Part shown: piece after piece, positions 16,906-24,398 of the stretch
Layout: every line of letters begins with the position of its first letter
Position numbering within the stretch: the first letter of the stretch is position 1
Assembly: GCA_004558205.1 (NCBI GenBank)
Contig: SFDM01000034.1
Coordinates: forward strand, 1-34,952
From: Pyramidobacter piscolens
GTDB taxonomy: Bacteria > Synergistota > Synergistia > Synergistales > Dethiosulfovibrionaceae
DNA length: 34,952 bases
Direction: 5' to 3'
Made by a program: the position numbers and the translations under genes
The notes under the pieces: generated by a model
What the model was told of the DNA's origin: nothing
Seen by the model: the letters and a program-made list of their open reading frames with translations, nothing else
Database searches by the model: none

Positions 16906-18102
16906 TTAGCGGGAGGCGGCGCGCAGGCAGTTTTTTTCGTCCTGGTCCAGCTCGCGGCCGATGACCGGGTCAAGCCGCGTGAAGCGGTATTTCAGAAGCA
17001 GCTGGACAAAAGGCTGCCAGCGGCGGGGATCGCCGGCGAAGCGCCCGAGGCGGCGGGAGCCGTCGGGGACACAGGGCCGCGCCAGGATAGCGTCCAGGTC
17101 CTCCCCCAACGCGTCGAAGACGTCCTCCGGCGTCCTGAAAGGAACGGCGGCCAGAAGGCGGCCTCCGGCGCGAAGCTCTTCGGCGCGCCCTTCGGGAGTC
17201 TTGCGCGCGCGGCTCCAGCGCGCCATGGCCTTCGTCAGCTCAGAACTGCGCTCCAGAGAACACCAGAACTCCCCTTCGCGCTCGATCAGCGCCAGGCAGA
17301 GCCCCCTCTCCCCCATCTCCCGTTCCAGCGTCCGCCAGGGAACGGACAGGCGGCGCACAGGGCCCTCCGCGACCATATCGGCGTTCCAGCCCAGCGCCAG
17401 AGGGATGAACTCCACGCGGCCGCGGGCCTCGAGCATGGCGCGGGCAAAGTCGGGGTCCGTATGCCAGTCGGGCAGGAACCACCGGGGCGCCGGAGAGTTG
17501 ACGATGACCAGCACTGCCGTTTTCACGCCCTCGCCGGCCATGCGCGCCAGATGGCGCACGTGGCGGCAGGCGCGGTCCGACGGCGCGTCGGGGAAATAGG
17601 CGCCGCCGCCGGCGAAAAGCGTGCAGCACTTAACCTCCACGTACAGGTCTCGCGCGTCCTCGCTGAGAAGCAAGTCAAAGCGGCTGTCGCCCACGGGAAT
17701 TTCGCGGCGCTTGACCAAAGCCTTCTCGTGCCCGGGCAGAAGCCCAGCGCGGACGATGGCCGCGGCCAGGTCGTTGGCACGGTGGGTGTGCAGGGGCACA
17801 GTCTCCCCGTTCTCGCGGCGCACGCCCAAAACGGTGTAGTCCGTGGACGCGAAGGAAGGCGTCAGCAGAAGTTCCGCGCCGGGATAGATCAGTTCCCACA
17901 GCCGCCCCGGGTTGGGAAGGTAGCATTTCGCCTCCTGCCCGTCCACCAGGGCCGACGCCACAAAGCGGTTGGGGCGCGACAGGACCGTGCCGGAGACCAA
18001 GGGGCCTCTGCGGGGCATCTTATAGAGAGGTTTCGCCGCGCCGGCGCTTTGAGGCAGCGTCTCTCCGGCTGCGTCGGCGGCGCATCCCGCCTCAGTCAGC
18101 AA
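16906..18102 (-). CDS. sfsA: SfsA-domain protein with an extra C-terminal region
   Basis: Residues about 29-250 match SfsA: LSRPNRFVASALVDG, LPNPGRLWEL (62-71), VGDSRFDLLL, LYVEVKCCTL (153-162, the EVKS-like nuclease-fold motif) and FPDAPSDRACRHVRHL. SfsA was first linked to sugar-fermentation control in E. coli and has a nucleic-acid-binding, nuclease-like fold. Normal SfsA is about 235 residues. This one is 398, with about 150 further residues rich in Arg, Glu and Leu that I cannot assign. The TTG at 18102 follows GGAG and overlaps the end of the upstream deacylase gene by 11 bases, implying coupled translation. An ATG at 18018 would give a start closer to usual SfsA but has no good ribosome site. 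Confidence 0.82.
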   Translation of the reverse strand: MLTEAGCAADAAGETLPQSAGAAKPLYKMPRRGPLVSGTVLSRPNRFVASALVDGQEAKCYLPNPGRLWELIYPGAELLLTPSFASTDYTVLGVRRENGETVPLHTHRANDLAAAIVRAGLLPGHEKALVKRREIPVGDSRFDLLLSEDARDLYVEVKCCTLFAGGGAYFPDAPSDRACRHVRHLARMAGEGVKTAVLVIVNSPAPRWFLPDWHTDPDFARAMLEARGRVEFIPLALGWNADMVAEGPVRRLSVPWRTLEREMGERGLCLALIEREGEFWCSLERSSELTKAMARWSRARKTPEGRAEELRAGGRLLAAVPFRTPEDVFDALGEDLDAILARPCVPDGSRRLGRFAGDPRRWQPFVQLLLKYRFTRLDPVIGRELDQDEKNCLRAASR

Positions 18103-19048
18103 GTTCCATCTCCAGAGGCGTCCGAAGCTTCTGGTGCTTGCAGACCGGCACGCCGAACCGGGCGCCCAGCTTGCGGGCCAGGTCCTTATAGCAGCCTTTC
18201 AGCTTGTCGTGCATGACCACGGCTGAAATACCGCCCTCGATGGCTTCTGCGGCGGCCGCGGCGCGCTCCGCCCCGCTTTCGTCCTCATAATGGCCCGACA
18301 CCAGCCACTGGTTCGCCAGGATATGGGTGACGCCGAAGGCCCCGTCGCCCCACTCCGTCAGCGCGGCTTCGGCGAAGCTGGGCTCGAAGTGGACGCCGCC
18401 AATGCACAGCAGGTTGTGCACTTTTTTGCCGTCGTCCTCGAAGACTTCCGTCAGAGCACGGGCCAGGGCGGTGCAGGGCACGGGGTCGCTCCAGCTGGAT
18501 TCGTCGCTTCCGACCTCCACGTCCATCATGGTCACGGGGAAACGGGTCAGAAGGCTGGGATCGCCGTGGCCGTCGTGAACGCCCGACCAGTGCGTGGCCT
18601 CGGTGCTCACGTGATAGCCCTCGAGGCCCAGCTCGGCTCTATGACGGTCAAAGGCCTTCAGGAGGTTCCGCATCAGCCGGGGTTTCGCCGCGCCGAAGAC
18701 GCCCGAGTTCACGTCGCCCAGCGAGTGTACTGTCAGAACGTTGGCAGGCGCATTGGCGCCCGCGTGCCAGGTGACCATGCCGGACACGTCGAAATCGCTG
18801 AAGCGCTGGTTCATCTCGGGCAGATATCGGGGATAGTCGAGGCACAGCGACGTCCTGGTGGGGACAAAGTAGAACTGGTCGCCCCGGGCGTCGGTGTGCT
18901 TCATCACTTCGAGGCCGTCAAACTGGAAGCCGGCGCTCTCGTTCAGCTTTCCCTCGGCCTTCAGGACGTCCCATACGATGGGCGCCACATGGACCGCCGC
19001 TGGGTCGGGGGACTGGGTGCAGAAAAAGTAAACTGCCCTTTTTGCCAT
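18092..19048 (-). CDS. DTD2/GEK1-like (archaeal-type) D-aminoacyl-tRNA deacylase
   Basis: A 318-residue protein with the pattern of the DTD2/DtdA family (COG1650), which removes D-amino acids wrongly attached to tRNA. Matching blocks, in order: HAGANAPANVLTVH (95-108), TEATHWSGV (149-157; archaeal members have EATHHGPT), VEVGSDESSW (177-186; archaeal IEIGSSEEEW), LLCIGGVHFEP (213-223; archaeal GIGGGHYAP) and AFGVTHILANQ. The family is known mainly from archaea and plants, so a bacterial gene is notable. The catalytic-region changes HHGPT to HWSGV and GGGHY to GGVHF could alter activity. AAAGGAGAG precedes both a GTG (19054) and the ATG chosen here. It overlaps the SfsA-domain gene, so the two form one transcript. 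Family identity is good; activity is inferred. Confidence 0.75.
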   Translation of the reverse strand: MAKRAVYFFCTQSPDPAAVHVAPIVWDVLKAEGKLNESAGFQFDGLEVMKHTDARGDQFYFVPTRTSLCLDYPRYLPEMNQRFSDFDVSGMVTWHAGANAPANVLTVHSLGDVNSGVFGAAKPRLMRNLLKAFDRHRAELGLEGYHVSTEATHWSGVHDGHGDPSLLTRFPVTMMDVEVGSDESSWSDPVPCTALARALTEVFEDDGKKVHNLLCIGGVHFEPSFAEAALTEWGDGAFGVTHILANQWLVSGHYEDESGAERAAAAAEAIEGGISAVVMHDKLKGCYKDLARKLGARFGVPVCKHQKLRTPLEMELAD

Positions 19049-19089
19049 GCTCACAACTCTCCTTTAGCCGCGCGGAAAAAAGCGCGGTG

Positions 19090-19124
19090 AAAAAAATGGC
19101 CGAAGACGTCACGCCTCCGGCCAT
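19090..19124 (-). terminator. Terminator after the M20 amidohydrolase
   Basis: On the minus strand, ATGGCCG and CGGCCAT pair at the base of a longer stem and a seven-base T-run follows. It separates the amidohydrolase from the downstream deacylase gene. Confidence 0.85.
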
Positions 19125-19159
19125 GCCATTATTATGGAAAAGTGCGGGAAGGGGGCTTC

Positions 19160-20374
19160 CTACTTCGCGTTTTTGTCCAGCCAGGCCTTGACGAGGATCG
19201 ACATGGCGGCCACGCCCTTGGGCAGCACGTCTTCATCGATGGTGAACTTGGAGTTGTGGTGGGGGTAGTTCATGTTCTTCTCTTCGCTGCCGGTGCCGAG
19301 GAACATGAACACGCCGGGAACCTTCTCCTGATAGAACGCGAAGTCCTCGGCGCCCATGGTGGGGACGCACTCGTACACGTCGTCGCCGAAGACGCCCTTC
19401 AGCGTGTCGATGGCGAAGCCCGCCAGGTCCTTGTCGTTGACAGTGGGAGCCACCATCCAGTTGTAGGTGAACTGGGCCTCGCAGCGCATGGCCTTGCAGA
19501 CGTCCACGGCGATCTCCTCCATGCGCGCGGCCAGGTGCTTGCGCACCTCGGCGGTCAGGGCGCGGGTGGTGCCCAGCATGCGGGCCGTCTCGGGAATGGC
19601 GTTGAAGATCGTGCCCGCTTCAACCTTGCAGACCGACAGCACCGCCGACTGGAGAGGGTCGATCTCGCGGCTGATAATGGTCTGCCAGGCGTTGGCGACG
19701 GCCATGGCGGCCATCACGGGGTCGTGGGACAGGTGAGGCATGGAGCCGTGGCTGCCGTGGCCCTTGACGACCAGCTCGAAGCCGTCGCAGGAAGCCATCA
19801 GGGGACCGCGGGTGGTGGCGATTTTTCCGTCGGGAGTGGGCTGCCAGATGTGCTGGCCGAAGATGGCGTCCACGCCGTCAAGACAGCCGTCGTTGATCTT
19901 GTCCAAAGCGCCGTCGCAGACTTCTTCAGCGTGCTGGAAGATCAGGCGCACCTTGCCGGGAAGCTCGTCCTTCATGCCGGCCAGCAGCGTGGCCGCGCCG
20001 AGGAGCATGGAAGCGTGGGCATCGTGGCCGCAGGCGTGCATGGCGCCCTCGTTGACCGATTTAAAGGGCACGTCCAGCGTTTCGGCCACGTGCAGCGCGT
20101 CGATATCGCCGCGCAGAGCAACGCGGGGGCCCGCCTTGTCCTCGTTCAGGTCGGCGATGATGGAGATCTTCGCGTCGTCGGCACAGTCCTTCTTGCCGGG
20201 ATGTCCCTTTGTTCCGACTTTTACCGTATATCCCAGATCAGTCAGGATCTTGGCGATCTTGGCCGTGGTCTGAACTTCGTGGTTCGAGAGTTCCGGGTTC
20301 TGATGGAAATCGCGGCGCCAGGCGACAATCTGCCCCTTCAGATCGTTCGCCTTTTTAATGATGTTTTCATACAT
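19160..20374 (-). CDS. M20-family N-acyl amino-acid amidohydrolase
   Basis: A 404-residue cytoplasmic metallohydrolase of the hippurate/IAA-amino-acid hydrolase group, which cleaves N-acyl amino acids or related amides. All metal and catalytic motifs are intact: HQNPELSNHE (24-33), RGDIDAL (88-94), HACGHDAH (113-120), QHAEE (147-151), HGSHGSMPH in the lid domain (206-214), MGAEDFAF (340-347) and HHNSKF near the end. Its length is typical. GGAGG stands seven bases before the ATG. Its own promoter and terminator make it monocistronic. Together with the AGCS symporters it fits amino-acid catabolism. The exact acyl substrate cannot be read from sequence. Confidence 0.93.
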   Translation of the reverse strand: MYENIIKKANDLKGQIVAWRRDFHQNPELSNHEVQTTAKIAKILTDLGYTVKVGTKGHPGKKDCADDAKISIIADLNEDKAGPRVALRGDIDALHVAETLDVPFKSVNEGAMHACGHDAHASMLLGAATLLAGMKDELPGKVRLIFQHAEEVCDGALDKINDGCLDGVDAIFGQHIWQPTPDGKIATTRGPLMASCDGFELVVKGHGSHGSMPHLSHDPVMAAMAVANAWQTIISREIDPLQSAVLSVCKVEAGTIFNAIPETARMLGTTRALTAEVRKHLAARMEEIAVDVCKAMRCEAQFTYNWMVAPTVNDKDLAGFAIDTLKGVFGDDVYECVPTMGAEDFAFYQEKVPGVFMFLGTGSEEKNMNYPHHNSKFTIDEDVLPKGVAAMSILVKAWLDKNAK

Positions 20375-20415
20375 TGTAAGACCTCCAAAAAAGAATGATG
20401 GGAAAGAACTTAATT

Positions 20416-20446
20416 ATTCTATCACAGATAGTCCGTCTCATGTCCA
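20416..20446 (-). promoter_or_regulatory. Possible promoter of the amidohydrolase gene
   Basis: On the minus strand, TGGACA and TAGAAT flank a 19-base spacer, longer than ideal. A small inverted repeat (CTATC...GATAG) overlaps the -10 and could be an operator. Confidence 0.35.
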
Positions 20447-20600
20447 TTTATTTCCCCAAGAAAAAACGACAAAAAACCTTCCATAATAAAAATTTCAGGA
20501 GCGCGTTCCCCCGTCCTGTAGTACAATAGGCGCGTACAGGGCAGACTTCGATCCCCGCAGGCCGCCCTTGCCCAAAGAATACGAACGAGGTGGATCGCAT

Positions 20601-21941
20601 ATGATAAAAAAATATATTCTCACAGCGTTGATGTGGACCTTTCTTCTGAGCGGCGCAGGACGCTGCCTCTCCACTCCCGTGGATCCGCCCCGCGACCCCG
20701 CGGCCGCTGGGGAAACCGAGAAGGGCCTTACGGCGTGGTTCAGCGGCAAAACCGCCGAGGCGGAGCGAATTTTTTCGGAATTGGCCAAGCGTCAGGTCAA
20801 AAATCCGATCCCCTACCACGCCCTGGCCGTGCTGCTGACCGACCGGAAAAGGGATTACGCCCGCGCCGCCGAGCTTTACAGCCTTCACGAAAGCCTCGCG
20901 GCGGAAGGCCGCCCCGCCTACGCGGCGGCGATGCCTCTGATTCAGAAACACGCGGCAAGCGGGAACGTACAGGCCCAGTTCCTCTGGGGACGCGCCATGC
21001 TGTGGGGCTTGGGAGGCCGCATCGACCGCGTCCAGGCCATGCTCCAGCTGCGCCGCGCCTCCGACGGTGGCTACGCCCAGGCCCAACGCGAGTTCGCGCT
21101 GATGTACGAAAACGGCCTCGGCGTGGTCAAGGATCCCGCTCAGGCCGCCCGGCTCTACAGGAAAGCGGCCGACCAGGGCGACGCCTACGCGCTGAAAAAC
21201 CTTGCCGTCCTCTGCCTCAACGGGACAGGCGTCCCCAAGGACGCGAAAGAAGCCGCCGCCCTGCTGGACAGGGCCGTCGGCGCGGGGCTTCCCGAGGCGA
21301 TGCTGCTCTTAGGCGAGCTGTACCACCGGGGCCAGGGCGTGGAAAAGGACCTGCCCGCGGCCGCGGAATGGTACAGGAAGGCAGCCGGCGCCGGCAGTTC
21401 GGCGGCCATGCGGAACCTCGCCTGGATGTACGAGAGCGGCGAAGGTTTTCCCAAGGACATGGCCAAAGCTGTGGAGTGGTACACAAAAAGCGCCCGCCAC
21501 GGCAACCCCAGCGCCCAGCTCCGCCTCGGCGCGCTTTATTACGCGGGAGAAGCGGTGAAGCAAGACCTGCCCGAGGCCTTCAGGCTTTTCAAACTGTCGG
21601 CCGATCAGGGCAATATCGGCGCGTGGTACAACGTAGGCTGGCTCTACAAGACCGGCGAAGGCGTCGCGCAGGATTACGCCGAAGCGAAAAAATGGTTTGA
21701 GCGCGCGGCCAGGGCCGGCAGCGAAAAGGGCCAGTTCGCGCTGGGCATCATCTACACCAACGGCGAAGGCGTGGACGAAAACCTGGAAGAAGCTTATTAC
21801 TGGTTCAGCCTCGCCAAGCTGAGAGGCAACCCCGACGCCCAGCGCGGCCTCGATTTCATCGACAAGAAGATCGCCGGCGACGTCAAGGCCCGCGCCGTGA
21901 AACGGGCGCAGGAAAGCTTTGAGCGAGCGGGCAGGCGTTGA
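20601..21941 (+). CDS. Secreted Sel1/TPR-like repeat protein
   Basis: A 446-residue protein with an N-terminal signal sequence (MIKKYILTALMWTFLLSGAG, residues 1-20). The lipobox is poor because Arg precedes the Cys, so it is probably cleaved by signal peptidase I or stays anchored. From about residue 120 there are eight Sel1-like repeats of 36 residues, each close to AxxxLGxLYxxGxGVxKDxxxAxxWYxKAAxxG, such as AAMRNLAWMYESGEGFPKD. Such solenoids bind partner proteins and often act in envelope regulation or symbiosis. The ATG at 20601 is preferred over 20568 because GAGGTGG lies eight bases upstream and the signal peptide then starts properly. A small membrane-protein gene follows after 31 bases and may share its transcript. 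Confidence 0.9.
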   Translation: MIKKYILTALMWTFLLSGAGRCLSTPVDPPRDPAAAGETEKGLTAWFSGKTAEAERIFSELAKRQVKNPIPYHALAVLLTDRKRDYARAAELYSLHESLAAEGRPAYAAAMPLIQKHAASGNVQAQFLWGRAMLWGLGGRIDRVQAMLQLRRASDGGYAQAQREFALMYENGLGVVKDPAQAARLYRKAADQGDAYALKNLAVLCLNGTGVPKDAKEAAALLDRAVGAGLPEAMLLLGELYHRGQGVEKDLPAAAEWYRKAAGAGSSAAMRNLAWMYESGEGFPKDMAKAVEWYTKSARHGNPSAQLRLGALYYAGEAVKQDLPEAFRLFKLSADQGNIGAWYNVGWLYKTGEGVAQDYAEAKKWFERAARAGSEKGQFALGIIYTNGEGVDENLEEAYYWFSLAKLRGNPDAQRGLDFIDKKIAGDVKARAVKRAQESFERAGRR

Positions 21942-21972
21942 AAACTCTATCTTTAAGGGAGCGTGAAGGAAA

Positions 21973-22143
21973 ATGAATATCCGGTATATCATCTGCTGCG
22001 GCGTGCTTCTCTGCGCCGGAATCATCCTCGGAGTAGCACAGAAGTTCTATCGCGAAAAGGACAGCTCCAGAGCCATGAAGTTCGGTTTTTACGGCGTGCT
22101 TTTGATCACCTTGACCATCCTCTACTACAACATGACCAAATAA
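21973..22143 (+). CDS. Small two-helix membrane protein, 56 residues
   Basis: The frame begins MNIRYIICCGVLLCAGIILG and ends LLITLTILYYNMTK with a stop. It has two hydrophobic helices (about residues 5-22 and 37-54) separated by a charged loop (QKFYREKDSSRAMK). An AAGGA motif is very close to the ATG; a GGGAG lies eleven bases upstream. It sits between the Sel1-repeat gene and a strong terminator, so it is probably the last gene of that transcript. I know no family for it. A membrane partner of the Sel1 protein is only a guess from position. Confidence 0.6.
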   Translation: MNIRYIICCGVLLCAGIILGVAQKFYREKDSSRAMKFGFYGVLLITLTILYYNMTK

Positions 22144-22150
22144 CAGAAAC

Positions 22151-22196
22151 AGCGGGGCGCGGCCGGAAAAAATTTTCGGCCGCGCCCCGCTGCTTT
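22151..22196 (+). terminator. Long GC-rich terminator hairpin
   Basis: Fifteen-base arms (22151-22165 and 22177-22191) pair perfectly, with an additional AAAA/TTTT inner stem. The following T-run is weak (TGCTTTG). It ends the Sel1/small-protein transcript. Confidence 0.75.
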
Positions 22197-22224
22197 GTCC
22201 GCTGTCAGGGGCACCCCAGAAGCG

Positions 22225-22493
22225 TTATACTAATTCCCCATCAACGTGCTTAATATAAAATTGAAAAAACACGTCAAAAGATTTTAACGCGAAGGGCGCA
22301 AAGGAAAAACTTGAAAGACTTTTAAAACCGAAAAATTAATCAAAACACATGAATTCCTATCACCCTAATTCGTTTTTTGGTTAATAATTTAGGTCTTGTT
22401 TTTCCTTTGCGTCCTTTCTGTTCAGCCTTTGCGTTGAAATCCTTTGACTTTGATCTTCGGTCCTATATTAAGCACGTTGATGGAGTAGTATTA
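22225..22493 (+). repeat. Family-1 foldback element (copy 5)
   Basis: A complete element with both arms and the AT-rich centre. Its right end (GTAGTATTA, ending 22493) supplies, on the minus strand, the TAA stop codon of the methylmalonyl-CoA epimerase gene. Confidence 0.85.
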
Positions 22494-22895
22494 GTCTCTC
22501 TGACAGAGCTCAAGCAGGACTCCGCCGGTCGCCTTGGGGTGCAGGAAGGCGATCTTCGCGCCGCCCGCGCCCAGGCGGGGCTTCTCGTCGATCAGGCGGA
22601 CGCCCTTTTCCTTCAGCTCGGCCAGCGCCGCCTCAAGGTTCTCCACGCGGATGGCCATGTGATGGATGCCCTCGCCCTTCTTCTCGATAAACTTGGATAC
22701 GGGGCTCTCCTCGCTGGTGCCCTCGAGAAGCTCGATCTCCGTGTCCTTGATGGGCAGGAAGGCGGTCTTCACCTTCTGGTCGGCCACTTCCTCCACGCCG
22801 TGACACTTCACGCCCAGCATGCCCTCCCAGAACTTGAGCGCTTCGTCGATGCTTTTTACCGCTACGCCAATGTGATCCACTACGTCAATGTTCAT
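22491..22895 (-). CDS. mce: Methylmalonyl-CoA epimerase
   Basis: A 134-residue glyoxalase/VOC-fold enzyme that interconverts (R)- and (S)-methylmalonyl-CoA in the propionate/succinate pathway. Expected metal-ligand positions are present: H8 in VDHIGVAV, E55 in EIELLEG, H79 in GIHHMAIRV and E129 in VLLELCQ. RLGAGGAKIAFLHP is typical of this subfamily. Its length is normal. AGGAGA precedes the ATG. The TAA stop coincides with the last three bases of a family-1 repeat, so the final residues (QRD) may have been set by that insertion. No mutase or decarboxylase genes are nearby in this window. Confidence 0.93.
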   Translation of the reverse strand: MNIDVVDHIGVAVKSIDEALKFWEGMLGVKCHGVEEVADQKVKTAFLPIKDTEIELLEGTSEESPVSKFIEKKGEGIHHMAIRVENLEAALAELKEKGVRLIDEKPRLGAGGAKIAFLHPKATGGVLLELCQRD

Positions 22896-22938
22896 CGTAA
22901 ATTTCTCCTCTCAAATTTCATGTTATTGCATTGACTAT

Positions 22939-22947
22939 ATCATAACA
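22939..22947 (-). promoter_or_regulatory. Extended -10 promoter for the epimerase
   Basis: On the minus strand, TGTTATGAT fits the extended -10 form about 45 bases before the ATG. No good -35 is seen. Confidence 0.4.
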
Positions 22948-22974
22948 GAAATTGAGAAAAACGAAAAGAGCCAA

Positions 22975-23011
22975 AGAAGGGCGGACAGCCTCGGGGAAAG
23001 CCGCCCGCCCT
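22975..23011 (-). terminator. Terminator after the second autotransporter locus
   Basis: On the minus strand, AGGGCGGGC pairs with GTCCGCCCT and is followed by TCTTTGG. Stem stability is high and the T-run is short. Confidence 0.6.
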
Positions 23012-23026
23012 CTGGAAAGAGAGGCT

Positions 23027-23130
23027 GCCGGAAGAAAACCTTCGGGGGAATCTTCTCCCGGCTTTGGAAAAGTGGTGCGCCGGAAGAGAACCTTCAGAGA
23101 GATTCCTCCCGGCTTTGAAAAAAGTACATC
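23027..23130 (-). repeat. Two tandem 52-base hairpin units
   Basis: Units start at 23027 and 23079 (GCCGGAAGAAAACCTTC and GCCGGAAGAGAACCTTC) and each closes with CTCCCGGCTTTG. Each unit can fold on its own (GCCGG with CCGGC). They lie just past the autotransporter stop codon and may be a duplicated terminator or processing hairpin. Confidence 0.6.
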
Positions 23131-23155
23131 TATGCGCACACCGGAAAGCGGGTTG

Positions 23156-23913
23156 TCAGAGCTGCCACTTGAAGGTCAGCCCGACGCCCCAGTCTCTCTG
23201 GTTGTCGCTAAGTCTGCCGCTCAGGTTCAACGAGCCCGTGAAGTTCTTCCTCCGAGTCTCGAACCGAGCCTCCGCCGCGAAGCTGTTCTCGTCGGTCAGC
23301 GCGCTCAGCACGTTCACCGACGAGCCGTAGCCGCTGGGACGCACGCCGCGCGTCACCTCCACGTCGCCCGCCGAGCGGATGTAGGACAGCTCCAGCGTCT
23401 GGCGATGCTGCCACCCCCGCGCGTCGGGGGCCGAGAACTTCCAGTCGAAGCGCAGCCCCAGGGGGAACTGCCACTGGTTGTACTCGTAGCCGTCCACCTG
23501 GTCGCCGCCGCTCAGCCTGTAGCCGTCGCTGCGGTAGTGGTTGAACCGGGCGCCGATGAAGGGGCCGAAGGCGAATTTATCGCTGTCCGCGGCGCGGCAG
23601 AAGGCTTTGGCTCCGACCGAGAGCAGCGACGACGAATGGATACGCTGCCGCCGCTCACAGCGAGAGATCCCTTTTCCACGTAGATGGCGCCGCCGGCGAC
23701 AACTCCAGCTGAGGCTTCTGCGTAGTTATCGAAAAAGGAGACGGCCTCGCCTGGATGGATATAAGAATTTTCTGTGAAAGCTCCATGAAGCCCCGTCACA
23801 TGTTGGCCCTGATACTCGGCCGCCGCGGCCTGCGAAGCCGCCGCGAAAAGCAGGAACGCCGAGAGCTTGAGTGCCGCTGAATTTCTGTTGTGGTCCCTCT
23901 TATTTTTTGTCAT
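23156..23913 (-). pseudogene. Degenerate second autotransporter
   Basis: Two out-of-frame pieces of an autotransporter gene. The 5' part encodes a signal peptide (SAALKLSAFLLFAAASQAAAA) and a short passenger start ending GSLAVSGGSVS. At about 23640 the frame changes. The other frame continues as IHSSSLLSVGAKAFCRA, GPFIGARFNHYRSDGYRLSG and YEYNQWQFPLGLRFDWKF to the terminal FKWQL, which aligns with the last half of the giant autotransporter's barrel (about 80% identity over the final 113 residues). The rest of the passenger and the first half of the barrel are missing. A natural deletion is the simplest reading; assembly collapse of repeats is the alternative. The ATG at 23913 follows GGGAGG. 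The upstream riboswitches are intact. Confidence 0.8.
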
Positions 23914-23990
23914 TGTGTGCAACCTCCCGAATAGGTACTGCGGAATCCCCAGGGATTCCTGTCGTTCCTTCCGGCAGCGTACCTGTCAGC

Positions 23991-24021
23991 AAAAAAATCC
24001 CCGGCTGACCCGGCAGAGCCG
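23991..24021 (-). terminator. Terminator in the leader of the second autotransporter
   Basis: On the minus strand, CGGCT pairs with AGCCG (24021-24002), followed by GGGGA and seven T. It lies after the second aptamer and about 80 bases before the ATG, where an expression platform should be. Confidence 0.65.
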
Positions 24022-24034
24022 CCAACTTCGTACG

Positions 24035-24069
24035 ACGAAGGCCTGGAAAAAAGCCCCTTTCTCCTTCGT
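24035..24069 (-). other. Hairpin using the 3' edge of the second aptamer
   Basis: On the minus strand, ACGAAGG (24069-24063), which closes the aptamer, can pair instead with CCTTCGT (24041-24035), with GGAAAAAAGCCCC-type pairing inside. This mutually exclusive pairing fits an anti-terminator or switch element. Confidence 0.45.
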
Positions 24070-24157
24070 GCAGCTGGCTGTCCCGTGCTTCGACCGGCGA
24101 AGGAGCCTATAGCTTTGCGCGGCGGGCCGTGAAGGCCCGCCGCGCCTTTGATGTGGC
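24068..24157 (-). promoter_or_regulatory. GEMM-I-like aptamer, promoter-distal of a tandem pair
   Basis: The minus-strand RNA reads AAAGGCGCG, a capped stem (GCGGGCC, UUCA, GGCCCGC), CGCAAAGCUAUAGGCUCC, then GGGACAGCCAGCUGC. The GCAAAGC and GACAGCCAG landmarks and their spacing match GEMM-I aptamers. The capped stem has UUCA in place of the GNRA loop, so the tertiary contact may be weaker. It lies between the first aptamer and the terminator at 23991-24021. Confidence 0.72.
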
Positions 24158-24244
24158 GCCTATTCTTTTGTGCGTTCCGCTCTGAAAGGGGCTCTCGCTC
24201 CATAAAAAAAAAGGACCTTCTTTCCACCGCAGCCACCCCGCAAA

Positions 24245-24280
24245 CGGAAAACTCCCATTTTTCAGGAGTTCTTTTTCCGC
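24245..24280 (-). other. Hairpin after the first tandem aptamer
   Basis: CGGAAAA...ACTCC and GGGAGTTTTCCG form a long imperfect stem that starts at the edge of the first aptamer and is followed only by TTTG. It may be that aptamer's own expression platform. A T9 run on the minus strand occurs further on, near 24206-24214. Confidence 0.45.
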
Positions 24281-24357
24281 GTGCAGCTGGCTGTCCCCGG
24301 AGAAGAGGACCCTCTAGCTTTGCGTGGCGAAATGGACCTTCGCCGTGCCTTTTACGC
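24279..24357 (-). promoter_or_regulatory. GEMM-I-like aptamer, promoter-proximal of a tandem pair
   Basis: The minus-strand RNA starts GCGU and closes with ACGC (an outer stem). Inside are GGCGAA/UUUCGCC, the landmark ACGCAAAGCUAGAGGGUCC and GGGGACAGCCAGCUGC. The order and spacing are those of GEMM-I aptamers and closely parallel the aptamer before the giant autotransporter. It begins about 35 bases after the predicted transcription start. Confidence 0.78.
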
Positions 24358-24398
24358 TTCCCTATTCCATTCTCTCGCTTTTCTTAACTTCTGCGAGG

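Noticed and set aside
16810..18216. Long plus-strand open frame opposite the SfsA-domain gene
   Set aside because: The SfsA motifs are clear on the minus strand; the opposite frame is low complexity and lies over the SfsA terminator.
19142..20398. Plus-strand open frame of over 400 codons opposite the M20 amidohydrolase
   Set aside because: The minus-strand gene has every catalytic motif of its family, while the plus-strand product has no recognisable pattern.
23910..24236. Open frame of 108 codons over the second riboswitch
   Set aside because: It covers the aptamer and terminator hairpins and has no ribosome site; the RNA interpretation explains the sequence better.
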